Part shown: positions 22,501 through 33,719 of the stretch, one piece after another | Layout: each line of letters opens with the position of its first letter | Numbering within the stretch: position 1 is the stretch's first letter | From: Canna indica | Lineage: Eukaryota > Streptophyta > Magnoliopsida > Zingiberales > Cannaceae | Reading direction: 5' to 3' | DNA length: 64,000 nucleotides | Assembly: GCA_034359265.1 (NCBI GenBank) | Contig: CP136891.1 | Span: 52,778,501-52,842,500, forward strand | The notes under the pieces: model-generated | Told to the model about the DNA's origin: nothing | The model's input: the letters and a program-made list of their open reading frames with translations, nothing else | Databases searched by the model: none | Position numbers and translations under genes: made by a program

Positions 22501-25500
22501 ATGTGCAAGGAAGAAAGTTTGCCTTCACTGAACGCCAATGATCAAGGCAAGAACGGTGGACAAACTGTTGGGTGCCTTTGCACATGCATGGAGATATCAA
22601 GTCATCACCTAAACAAAAATAAAGGTTATCTTGCATTGGTGATAATAAAATTGCCAGTTTAAAGAGTCACTAACCAGCAAAGCATAATTTAATAAACTAT
22701 ATACATTCTACACAATTCTAACAAAAACAAAAGTAACAATTTATACTTCCATTGTAAATTTCTAAATTTAACCATATTATCCCTACATGTCACGATATAA
22801 TATATAGCCCTGGGCTTGAGTTGGGAAGACCAACAAGATTGCCTATGCATTTTATTATAACAATAACCACTTAACTCCTAATTAGAATTACAATGGTACT
22901 CATTATACAATGGTCCTTATTCTCTCCAATTGAAAATGCAAGCTGTTTTTAAATCTAAGTTGCACTGGCAAAATGCCTCACTACCACAACTTTCTTCATA
23001 GAGTACCAATTATAAGTGTAATCGGATAAGACATCGGGTAATAACATCGTTTATTGATTCTCTTCATTGAGTCTGAATCAAAAAGAAAGGGTGACCTAGT
23101 GCATGAAGCAATTCCACTTTTGTAGGCTCTGGGGAGGATTGATATACGCAGCCTTCCTCTGCTGAGAGGCTATTTTCGTGGCCTGAACCCATGACCTCCA
23201 GGACTCAACTGTCAAAGTTCTGAGATTGGGATCTTGTTCTTGGTCTTATACTTCTTGAATTGCCTCCGCTAGCCCTTGATCTTGAAACTGGATCTCCTCC
23301 AATCCAAGCTGGAGTAGATCCTTTTCTTTCTTCTCTTGCCTATGGTGAAGATTGGATGAATCCCGGGTGGAATTGAAACAAAGAAGTATAGAAGAATAGA
23401 AAAATACAAGAATACAAGAATACAAGAAGAAAGAGGAGAGAAGAAGAATTAGAGAAGGGGACTTCTTTATTTGAATAACTGTCGCTGCCCCATTACAATA
23501 CTCTCACATTTTATATCTTGAGATGTAACTACCTTCAGGTACAATCAAATGCCTATTAACTCCTATGGTACCAATCATTGCAAAAGGGTAAAAAGGTAAA
23601 AATGAGATAAGAAAATTGAATACAAATGGCAATTCAATTTAAGATATAGGTCCATAACAGTAACTTTACTGTTACGTCAAGCCACCCTCAACTGAGTCTG
23701 AATCAAAATACAAAATAAAAAGTATTTCCAATTAAATCCTAGAGAGATTTGATTAGAGTATAGTCATTACATCTCTTAATAGTTTATGTATGTTATTATA
23801 AGCCTATTAAAAGTGAATACAGGTGTAGATAGAGAAAGGGTAAGGCCATGCCTCGCTACCACAACTTTCTTCATAGAGTACCAATTATAAGTGTAATCAG
23901 ATAAGACATCTGGTAATAACACCGTTTATTGAGCCTGAATCAAAATACAAAAAGAAATATTTCCAATACAAGCCTAGAGAGATTTTATTAGAGTATAATC
24001 ATTACATCTCTTAACAGTTTCTGTGTATTAGTAATTTAGTATAAGCCTATTAACAATGAATGCAGGCGTAAATAGAGAAAGGGTAAGGCCACGCCATAAC
24101 TTCATCATGTGTTATCCAACTCAGCTTTTTTTAAAAAAATAAGCTAATATATGTGCAAGCTTGTCAAAAGCGCGCGCCTGGGCGCCTACGCGCAACGCCT
24201 TCACACAGGCGCGCGCCTTGGCAGCGCTTCAGCGCTTCAAGTGTGAAGCCCCAGGTGCATCAAGCGTGCGCCTGGGTGAACGGATGGTTTCAGCCTTTAA
24301 GTGGGGGCCTACCCACTTAATATAACTTAATAAAATATTTAAAAAATTGACTTATTAGGGCTTCACTCGTGTAAGTCAAAAAAAATTTCTCTCCTCACCC
24401 TTGTTTCAGCCGTCAAGTACTCAAGTGACTCTTCCCTTCTTCTCCTTCACTCGTCCGGCCACCAAAGTCCGCCGGAGTGCCGCCCAATTTCTTCAAGTAA
24501 GTTATTCCATTTTCTTTCTTTCTTCTCCTCTAGTTCTCTTCTTCTTCATTATTTCTAGTATTTTCTTCTTCTCACTTTCTCAGCAGATTTTTCTTTCTTT
24601 TCATCCCTGTTTTTTTTCTTTTCAGCCATGTTTTCTTTCTTTAATCTTTCCAGCCAAGTTTTTTTTTTCAGCCATGTATTCACAGTCATATTTTCAGCCG
24701 AGTTTTCTTTCTTCTCCTCTAGTCCTCTTCTTCTTCATTACTTCTACTCTTTTCTTCTTCTTATCAGCCGAGTTTTCTTTCTTTTCATCCCTGTTTTCTT
24801 TCTTTCCAGAATTCCAGCCATGTTTTCTTTCTTTCCAGCCAAGTTTTCAGCCGAGTTTTTTTTTTTCTTCTTCTTCCAGATTTTGTTGATTGCAGATTGC
24901 TCACTCATTATTTTCAGCCATGTTTTCAGCACTTTTGCTTGTCATAAACTCATAATCATCCTTGTGTGTTGATTGTGGCAGACTAGCAGTGCAGTGACAC
25001 TGTGACAGTTGTGTATTGAGTGAGCAGTGACACTTTTGAGACTCAAGTTGATTTTTATTTGGTGTGTTGTGTACTTGTGTGATTGTATCTCTTTAATTTA
25101 GATAATTGGATTCATGTAGTAAGTTAGTAACTGTGGTTTGATTTGCTATTATTGCTTGGTACATGTTGGATTCATATTGTTTGGTCATTTTGGTGTATGT
25201 TATATTGCTTGGTACATGTTGGATTCATATTGTTTGATTTGCTATCATTGTTTGGTGTATGTTATTGCTTATGAGTTATGACTTATGCTTAATTTCTAAT
25301 TTTTATTTGAATTTAGTAAGGTGCGCCTTATTTTAGTCAGGCGCGCGTTTTTTTTGCGCTTTGCGCCTTGGGCGATATGGACCCTTTGCGCCTTGAGTGC
25401 GCTTAAGGCTTTTGACAATCTTGTATATGTGAGAAAACTTAGATTTTTCAACCACAAAAAATTCTTCGAGTCATTGAATAGGGTGCAACACCAATAACAT

Positions 25501-26231
25501 GTAATAGTGCCGCATTATTTTTGGTCTGTTACATGTATCTTTTCTTCCATTGGGCATCAAAGTCAAATCAAGGGAATTGATATCTGCTGCTATTGTTTCA
25601 AGGTAAGTCTAATTAGGTTCTGAAAAAGGCAACAAAGCATGACTTGGGCATACAAAAATTATCCTTGTCAACCTATCAACAGCTATATCTTTATATAGCA
25701 AGGAACTTTCACATAAAAAATCCTTATGAAGCATTTAACGTTTATAAGATCACTTTCAGTTGAGTATGTACTTCCCTAGTTGTTTCAAATTCCTATAATT
25801 TTAAGTAACCATAGTCCAATTACACGACGACGGGGCAGAGGAAAGCTCAACAAGTTCCTTTATAGAGGAGAAAAAACAAAAACTGCACATCAAATATGTG
25901 TTTAAGAAACAAGAGGATCTCACTTGAAAATCTAACTCCTGATCCTGAATGGTATCCACAATTATCTCGAAACATGATACGATACCACGCAAGATGCACC
26001 TATTTGCATAACAGCGAGGGAGTAACTCCATCGATCAAATAAATCACCTGGGAGGGAATCACTCTCGAGGCAGATGCGACAGCACGCAGGGGAATCAGCA
26101 TCAGCCTCCTCGTCCTTGATCTCATCCAAACCATCGTGCGATTGGGACGACTCGGCTTGCCTCCGGATGAGGGGATCGGAGTCGCTGGGGCTCTTTTCCT
26201 CATCCCGCTCCATCTGCTCCTCCACTCTCAT
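19574..26231 (-). CDS. RING-CH (RINGv/MARCH-type) membrane E3 ligase-like protein, six exons, 306 aa
   Basis: Exons on the minus strand: 26231-26048, 22608-22523, 21394-21248, 20634-20511, 20041-19755 and 19666-19574. They sum to 921 nt in one frame, ending TAG. The RINGv finger is complete: Cys51, Cys54, Cys69, Cys71, His79, Cys82, Cys98, Cys101. It is followed by EGFAFSHCTTCKAQFHLRVE, then three hydrophobic segments at about 128-151, 176-197 and 232-258, and a soluble tail ending LRVLKLL. This matches a conserved plant family of predicted membrane-anchored ubiquitin ligases (RING-CH fingers recruit E2 enzymes); the substrate is unknown. Introns 2 and 5 begin with GC rather than GT. The start at 26231 (MRVEEQMERDEEK) is chosen because family members begin just before such acidic sequence; an in-frame ATG at 26270 would add 13 residues. 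No lesions seen. Confidence 0.93.
22976..24100. repeat. Duplicated block inside intron 1
   Basis: CTACCACAACTTTCTTCATA and the following ~80 bp occur at about 22980-23060 and again at 23853-23935. A neighbouring block (GAATCAAAATACAAA... to GAGAAAGGGTAAGGCCA) occurs at about 23700-23850 and 23937-24095. The arrangement suggests local duplication of one sequence, partly split by the SINE region. Confidence 0.75.
23122..23215 (-). mobile_element. tRNA-derived SINE fragment (Au-like)
   Basis: On the minus strand: GGAGGTCATGGGTTCAGGCC, then AGCCTCTCAGCAGAGGAAGG and CTGCGTATATCAATCCTCCC. The box-B-like GGGTTCAGGCC and the GGCTGCGTA..AATCCTCCC tail are hallmarks of the widespread plant Au SINE. 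The ends are not clear. Confidence 0.65.
24156..25423. mobile_element. Non-autonomous TIR element with 8-bp TSD (TATATGTG) in intron 1
   Basis: 1,268 bp. Ends CAAGCTTGTCAAAAGCGCGC and, on the other strand, CAAGATTGTCAAAAGCC. A perfect 8-bp duplication TATATGTG lies at 24148-24155 and 25424-25431, which fits the hAT superfamily. Both ends carry GGCGCGCGCC-like repeats. The middle is a pyrimidine tract with repeated CAGCCATGTTTTCTTTCTTT and TTCTTTCTTCTCCTCTAGT. Phe-rich open frames at 24401-24972 result from that tract and are not genes. Confidence 0.75.
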
Positions 26232-26599
26232 CCGTAGAAGGAAACCGCAAGAATCATGGCCAATTCCCATGATAAATCGCCAGAAAGAAAAATAAAACGC
26301 CAAGAAGAGGGTTTCCCCGTGCACCGCACCGTCCAGACGAGCAGAAACCGGCGACGGATCGATCGAAACCCTAAATAACTTTGGAAATGGCGGGGCGAAG
26401 GGGGGAGTGTCCCGTGGGAGGTAACAAAACCTAGCGAGGACCGCGAGGCCGATAGAATCAAAGTCATGCGGTCCTACTACTACCAGTTGATTCAACGTAC
26501 GTCACGTGCCCGATCAAAATTTGTAAATAGAATTCTTATTTTTCCTTCCAAATTTACGCCTCTCGTAAATTCTCGAAAATGTTCCTCGTCCTCTTTCAG

Positions 26600-27891
26600 C
26601 GTTTAAATAATAAATTTATTTAATTGGGTACAAAAATATTTTATAATATTTATTAATTATAATTTATATTTTTAATATTATTTATAGATCGTAAATAAAA
26701 TTATAGCTCAAAAAATCGATAATATAAAATTGTGAACTACAAATACAATCATTTAAATATTAAAAAATAATTAATTTTGGCAATTTAGAGTCGTCAAATG
26801 GAGAAGAGATAAATATCAAAGTTGTAGGTTTTCGCTGAACGCGATGGTAGTATCATATTTTAGATCTGATGTCGTTTGGTAGATTTTTTTAAATATATTT
26901 TTAATATTATACAAAAATTAAAAATTATTAATTTATTTTTTATAAGTAACCAAATAATGTAAAACATATTTTACCTCAACCCGGCACGGAGTCGCCGCTT
27001 TGGGCATGGGCCAATCTCGGGCTATAAGGTCGGGTCGGACCTACATCCTCTAGTTCGACACGATAATGGATTCTCTAATCAAGATTTTATCGTGTTGGGC
27101 TATCAGACTAGATCTGATAAATAATGTCAGGCCTAAGTTTTTAACCTGATCCGAAAAAATTCATGCTCAAACCCACCCGGCACGGCCCGAAAAAAATTGT
27201 GCCCGACTTGACCCGGCCCCGCCCGGCTCGAAAAAATTCGTGTCCAGCCCAGCCCGACTTGAAAAAATTCATGCCCCGGCCTAATTCAAAAAAAATTCGT
27301 GCCCGACCTGCCCCGAAAAAATTCGTGCACAGTCGGCTCGGCCCCGGCCCAAAAAAATTCATACCTGGCCGGGCCCGAAAGCGCCAACCCGACCCGACAC
27401 CAAAAATAATGGGTCGGCACTGCCCGGCCCATTTAGCATGATACCACTAAAAAATATTTAAAATCGGGTTTAAACCCCATAATTAATTAATTTTAAACCC
27501 GCTAATATCGATTTGATGTGTTTATCGATCTATTGAGTCAGGTCGGCCCGATAACACTTGGACCGACTCGGCACAATAAGGGATCGATCTTCTCGGGTCG
27601 GCCCGGTAACGACCCGAAACTCGATAAAAGCCAGCCCAAATCTAATTTTTCTGTGCTGGGTTAGGTCGGCCTATCCAATCGTGCCAAAATTACTAGACCT
27701 AGATACGAAGATGCAAGTTGCAAGTGTAGTTGCAATTTTCATTTGCGATCAACCAAACACTTGTAAATAAAAATTGCAACTCTACTTATGGCCAATCAAA
27801 TAGTAGGTTGCAAATTATATTAGTGAGTATTTGCTTTTGCATGCAAATATTTTTTATAGTATTTGCACTTGCGAGCAACCAAACGCCCCAT
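26600..27891 (-). mobile_element. MITE with GC-rich minisatellite, copy 2
   Basis: The right edge CAACCAAACGCCCC is the reverse complement of GGGGCGTTTGGTTG. Read on the minus strand the copy follows 54263-55690 over its length: GCAAATACTATAAAA, the minisatellite (27130-27420, CCCGAAAAAATTCGTGCC-type units), then TAATTTTTAATTTTTGTATA near 26910 and CTACAACTTTGATATTTATC near 26830. The left edge is approximate. Open frames inside are repeat artefacts. Confidence 0.75.
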
Positions 27892-29700
27892 TATGTAGCA
27901 TCACAACATAATTTTTAATTTGAAGTCAATACAGTTCACAATATTTTTATCTAAGCTTGCGTTTAGTTAACATGATAAATAACTGTTTTTCATATTTATT
28001 TTATGAATCAATTTAAAATATATGATTGACCAGAAACTATTTCAAAAAAATTATCTTCTCACAACATGTTTGGTGAATATGACTTCCTAATAAAATACCC
28101 GTTAAATCACCAATATATTTTCATTTCTAAATTGATATTTTTATTTTTCAAAATATATTTTAAATATATAATTAATACAACTTTCATATTTAACTAGTCA
28201 AGAACTTGCGCATTGCACAATTATATATGTATATATTATTTAAATAAAATTTTAAAATTATGATAAATAAAATTATTAAAATTAGTGTAAATTAAATTAT
28301 AATTTCAAATAATAATATTCATATCCAAATAATTAAGAGTAATAATAAATATCATATATATGAAAATTTATAATTAAGTGTAAATAAAATAGAAAATATT
28401 AGTTTAGTTTAATTTATACAATTGTAAAAGTAAAAAATACATATCTCTTGTTAAATATGATTTTTGTTTATTACTTAAAATTCACCAAATACAATAATAT
28501 ATTCATAAATATCAAAAATCATATAAATTAAAATTAATGTAACTTATTTTTATATTTAAATATCATAATTCTAATATTGATAGTTAAATTATTTTTTATT
28601 CCAATCTTTTCAATTACACTATTCATTTTTAATGCTATAAAATAATATATTATTAAACTATTCATTTATTAAATACTTACAATTTTGATATAATATTTTA
28701 TTGATATTTTTATTTTTATGCTATTAAAAATGAGTAAATTATAAAATTAAAATCTATGACCAAATATTTAATTAAAATAATAATATCATTTTTAAGGTAT
28801 ATAAAACAAAGATCCAATTGTATAATAAATAACTATAGAAATTTAAAATATAATTTTCTAAAATTTAATTGTGAACTTTTGTTTAACTACTAAATTAAAA
28901 AATTATTATTTTATCTAATATATTTGAAACATATATCACTTGGTTAATAGCATTTCTTCACAATTAAAAAAAAATTACATTACAAATTAAATAAATACAT
29001 ATGATATTTATTATCATTCTTAATTAGTTGGGTATGAATATTATTATTTAAAAGTATAATTTAGTTTAAACTAATTTTGATAATTTTATTTTTCATTATT
29101 TTTAAAATATATATAAAAGTTTAAAATTTTATTGATAAATATTAAATAACACAAAAATAAAGTAAACTCTACTAATTAAAATTGTATAAGCATAAATAAC
29201 TCGTTTTAAAATAAGAAATTTTAAATTATATAATATTTTTTTTATAAATAAATACAAAATGATATTTTAAAAACACAAAGCTAATAAAAAAATAATGTTA
29301 TACATTAAAAAATATTTCAAACAATACTCAGTAAATTTATAATTATTATCATCAAAAATAATTCACAAATAATTCTGAATGAGGCATATTCAAGCATGAT
29401 CTATCTACATGAAGATTTGCGTATAAGAATGACAGAATCAAATTTGTTTAGATTTTTTTCTTTTTCACCAATAGATATAACCACCTACAAGTTATAATAC
29501 ATTGTTTCGAGAAAATTGATGCACATCATGTCATAACTAGGGATCACGCAACATAAAAACAATATCATGAAAAGGAATAAATATGCTATATACATAAGTT
29601 TATAGACATGTAAAGACGATAAAGTAAGAAAATATCATGTCAAAATTGTCCTTCGGAGCAACCATCTAGTGCAATTTAAAAACCAAATCAAGATTAGAAT
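27892..29700. other. Very AT-rich intergenic stretch
   Basis: No gene, RNA or transposon terminus recognised in 1.8 kb. It is dominated by A/T runs with short imperfect inverted repeats. Confidence 0.45.
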
Positions 29701-29963
29701 CATGGTTTAAAATACCGGTACCGGTATCGTACCATACCGATACACGGTACGGACTGATATGAAAATGCATACCAGCCGGGTTTTTTTTTTGATTTTGTTG
29801 TCGGTATGAACATCTTTCGGACTTCGACCAATACCTTTGGGGCAATTGACGACGTCGCTATATCCTCCGACCAAGTGTTGCTTCAATCGAGTGATGCCTC
29901 CACCACGTGAAATCATATCACAGTGGAGGCATTGCTAGTGTTGAGCCTTCTCCAACCGACGAC

Positions 29964-31088
29964 CAGGGACGGAGCTACTGCTGCACGATGGGGGGCAGCT
30001 GCCCCCAATTCAATTTTTTTTTTCTTATATATGTATCTTTTGACGATTTTGCCCCCCTCTATTTTAAAAGTTACTCCCTATCCACAAATTTCATTTATTT
30101 TTTCTTTTCTTTCCCGGTACGTAACCCCTCGTCCCCTCCCGATCTCCTCGATACGTAAACCCTCCTCCTATCGTCGATCGCTCCCCAAATCCCCAATCTC
30201 CATCTCCTGCCGATTGTCGTGCTGATCGACGACTGCTAGCCGCTCGGCTGCATGCTCTGGCGTCCACTCACCTGAAGAGTCGATTGTCGTGACGTCGTCC
30301 ACGACTCCATGTCCATCGACTCGCCTGAAGAGCCGGCTCCCGTCCGTGACTCCGCGTTCGGCGTCCGCCCACTCGCCTGAAGAGCCGGCTGCCATCCGTG
30401 ACTCCACGTCCAACGTTCGCCCACTCACCTGAAGAGCCGGCTACCATCCATGACTCTGCCGTCTCCGCGTCCGCCCACTCGCCTCACCTGAAGAGTCAAC
30501 TGCCGTCCGCAACTCCGCGTCCGCCCACTCGCCTCGCCTGAAGAGCCAACTGTCGTCCGCGACTTCGTGTCCGCCCACTTGCCTCGCCTAAAGAGCCGGC
30601 TTGGTTGCGTCTCCAACGTCCTCTACTCGGCATCGTGAACTCATCTCCGGCGTCCCGCACTCCTGCGCCCGGCGTCTCCCCATCTGTTGACTATTGTCCC
30701 GTCGTCCACTCGTCCGGAGGTATTGAGGATTTGAGGTAAGGATTTCATTTAGTTTGATTCCATAAGCTTGATTAAATTGAATCATGTTTAATTTTAATGT
30801 TTCATTTAGTTTGATTCCTCACCTGATTTCATGTTTCTTTCATGTTTAATTTTAATTTGATTCCATATTTCACTGATTTAGTTTAATTGTTTGATTTCAT
30901 TTTATTTAGAAATCAATCAAACATATATATAATGGACTATGGAGCAATTTTTATTTAATTGCTTGATTAATTTTTATTTGATTACTTGATTGCTTAAGTT
31001 GATTTCAATTTGATTTAATTGCTTGATTGCTAGTATTTGTTCATTTGAGAGTCTGCCCCCTCCAATTTGATTTATGGCTCCGCCACTG
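29964..31088 (+). mobile_element. Non-autonomous hAT element, copy A
   Basis: 1,125 bp. Ends CAGGGACGGAGCTAC and, on the other strand, CAGTGGCGGAGCCATAAA, a classic hAT terminus. 8-bp flanks CCGACGAC (29956-29963) and CCGATGAT (31089-31096) match at 6 of 8. It contains a GC-rich minisatellite (30260-30600) and a T/A-rich right half with many TTTGATT repeats. No transposase. It shares its whole layout with 45437-46457. Confidence 0.85.
30260..30605 (+). repeat. Minisatellite inside hAT copy A
   Basis: Six or so copies of a 50-65-bp unit built on CGCCTGAAGAGCCGGCT, CCGTCCGTGACTCCGCG and TCCGCCCACT. The same unit is present, on the opposite strand, in the second hAT copy. The apparent proteins in this region are repeat artefacts. 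Confidence 0.85.
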
Positions 31089-31664
31089 CCGATGATGGTG
31101 TTGTCATGCGAGGTCAGCTTGAGATTTCGGCGCCATTTCGACATAATTTCGACGTGGAAATTAATAAAAAAAAGATTAGAGAAAGAGAGTTTGAGAAAGA
31201 TTGAGAGTTTAGATAGGTAGAGGGGTGAGCGAGGGTGAAAGGAGTATTTTGGGGGCTTTATATAGCTCCCCAAATAAGCCAAACCCGGCCCCAAATGGCT
31301 CTATAACCGTTTGGGGGGGGGGGGGGTTTATTGACCATCATACCAGGTGAAACCGCCCGGTATGACACCCAATACCGCCCAAATCGGACGGTATTGTCAT
31401 GACATGCTATGTGGCCGACAACCCGACATGACTATCGGCCACGGTAGCAATGGCTATATAGCCGTTGCATCATACCGGGTGATATCGCCCGGTATGACAC
31501 TAAACCGTCCGGTATGGGCGGTATGTGATAAACCGCCCCATATCGGGCGGTATTTACCGAGATACCTGTTATTCTCCCATACCGAGTATCTCGTATACCG
31601 GTAAGTCTAAAAATCGGTAAAAACCGGGCATACTGCCCGGTACGGTATGATTTTTTGAACCATG

Positions 31665-32929
31665 GGTAGAATAGCGTAGTAACTTGAGGCAAGAGTAAAA
31701 GTCTTTGAAATATTTAGGCAAGTTACCCGGACAGTGAAGCAGAATGTTAGTCATCAAGAAAACATGTAATGGAAATGACAAAATTATGAAATATGAAGGC
31801 AATGGGAATATGAATGGTGCTTTGTACCTTCAGAAATATGAATGCAATGGGCAGAAGTATGAAATATCAATGAGAGTTAAATTTTGCTTTTCAAGTTCAA
31901 CGCTCACAGACACACTATAGGAGATGAAAGCTCAGGAAGGTAACTCTGAACATTCTCATAAGATGAAATACCTCTTCTCATACCATATACGAATATTTAT
32001 TCCGCGATGAAGTTGAAAGCAAGCACTGCAATCCAATTGTACGTGTACTGCTTTCAATGATAAAATCGCATCAGACCGGTAAAGAATGATTCGAGGAAAG
32101 GGTGAAGAAACGAATCAAGCATAAGAGGGAACAACATCAAATCAAAATCCAAACAGAGAGCGGTAAATATAATGCTTGTTATGATTTTTAGGACAAAATT
32201 GTGTACGCAATTTCGGTCGAGACGGAGCGTACACACCCTTCAGCAAGTTTCCGACGAAGCTATTGAGAGTGATTTGATCAAAATACGATTTGTTGCTTCA
32301 TCCAAATACGCAATCACACATGATGGATTTCATCAAAGTAACTGAGAGCTTAGGAGTTAGGAGTAGGCCTGCCCCCATGAACTGATCTGCTTCAACTATA
32401 TATTCTTCGGGCAGCTGCAAGTGAAAGTGACGCAGCTAATTCTGTTGTTGTGTCTGTTACAACTCCTTACAGAGAATAGTTGAAGCAGATCAGTTGAAAC
32501 ATAGAGCGAAGAAGAAGAATTAGCTCTATGTTTCACTTTCACTTGCTTTGGCATAGTTGAAAGTCTAATTAGCTGCTCCAAGTGAAAGTCTAATTGCTTT
32601 GGCATAGAGTAATTGATACGATATATAATAGTCTGCCCTCTTTCGCTCTATGTTTCTTTACATAGACACCATGGGAAAATTTCTCAAGGAAGTCATCATG
32701 GCGCTGACACCTCCCGCACAACATAAAATATAATTCAATTATTATTAAAAAAATATATACACGTCTATAATAAATTTCTCTTCGATATGTACATTAAAAA
32801 ATTAAAAAATTAAATAAATTGATTATATATATATATATATATGTATGGATAAATAATTAAATTGAAACCACACACAAAACCTGAGATTCCAATATCGTAA
32901 CCAAACATCAATCCTCCGGTAGCAACAAT
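31665..32929. other. Intergenic stretch without recognised features
   Basis: No coding or terminal-repeat evidence. Near 32390-32610 the motifs AGTTGAAGCAGATCAGTTGA, AGTGAAAGT and TTTGGCATAG recur in both orientations, giving a small hairpin-rich block of unknown origin. Confidence 0.35.
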
Positions 32930-33424
32930 TATTCCACATATCACAATGTAGGTCGTAATCTTCCCTTCCAACTATTTCTGATTGCCATCCGAGCCTGATA
33001 GAGAAGAAGAAGTATGGATAAACAATTATTCCACATATCACTCCTCCTCCTTCTCTCCCTTTCTCCCTCTTGATGGGTTGCGTGCTGCTCTCCCTTTGAG
33101 CTGCACGGGTGGCTTGGGTGAGGGGTTTTATTCCCCTCATCCAATGACCTATTTGCCCCTCACTTGACCTAACTTCTACTCGATTCGATCCGAGTCCGAT
33201 TCGGACTCCGATCCTATCCAAACTCATGAGTCGAACTCGACTTTAGTAAGACATTATACGCAAGAAAGGAAATAATCATTGAGCTAATTTAAACTTCATA
33301 TTTCCATGGGTCGGGTTATACCTTCTACTCGAGGCGATTTTCGCGGCTCAACCCGGCTAACCTTCGATCCGGTGCGCTGCACCAAAATAGATTTTTATAT
33401 TAGAAATTTTTTTTGGGTCTTACA
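32930..33424 (-). repeat. Gypsy-type LTR fragment
   Basis: On the minus strand it opens at 33424 with TGTAAGACCC and then follows the layout of the Gypsy LTRs at 38059 and 61278: a CGAAAATCGCCTCGAGTAG-like block, AGAAGGTAT, then a GAGTTCGACTCATGAG-rich part and a GGGAATAAAACCCC-like block. The far boundary is lost. No internal region is attached. Confidence 0.5.
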
Positions 33425-33719
33425 TCTAATTGCCAAAAGACCAAAGTGTCCCTTAACTTAAGTTGAGTCTAAAACAAGCCATAACTCAATCAACACAAGT
33501 CTGATTTGAGTTCCGCTCGAACCTCTGGACTCGTCTTGAACCGAACAACCCATCTAAGGACTAATCAAACTTAAATGAATTCATTTCCTTGCACGCAAAG
33601 GCCAATATCCAATTCAAGCCCTCCGGTGTTTCATTCGGCCCATCCTGACGCGCGACCAAAATATCCTGCTGGAATAATTAAATAAAAATTTTTGAAAAAA
33701 AAAATTGCGGGTATTAGAG

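Larger units (their letters stand above)
22609..26047 (-). other. Intron 1 of the RING-CH gene (3.4 kb)
   Basis: Donor CCCAG|GTGATT at 26047 and acceptor TTTGTTTAG at 22609. It holds a SINE fragment, a duplicated block of about 100-250 bp and a 1.27-kb terminal-inverted-repeat element, which explain its length. Confidence 0.85.
29701..31664. mobile_element. Terminal-inverted-repeat element with CCGGTA-type palindromes
   Basis: Ends CATGGTTTAAAATACCGGTA and, on the other strand, CATGGTTCAAAAAATCATAC. Both ends are packed with (G)GTACCGGTA / TACCGCCCGGTA motifs: left at 29714-29760, right at 31340-31650, where units like CCGCCCGGTATGA recur. TAGAAT is present just outside each end, but with a 2-bp offset, so the TSD and superfamily are unresolved. 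A hAT element is nested inside. Confidence 0.6.

Noticed and set aside
24401..24972. Phe/Ser-rich open frames of up to 162 codons
   Set aside because: Polypyrimidine tract inside a transposon in an intron. Hydrophobic because of T-richness, with no conserved motif.
27141..27441. Open frames of 73-92 codons
   Set aside because: Same minisatellite as above, in the minus-strand MITE copy.
30236..30616. Minus-strand frames of 60-86 codons
   Set aside because: Minisatellite inside a hAT element.
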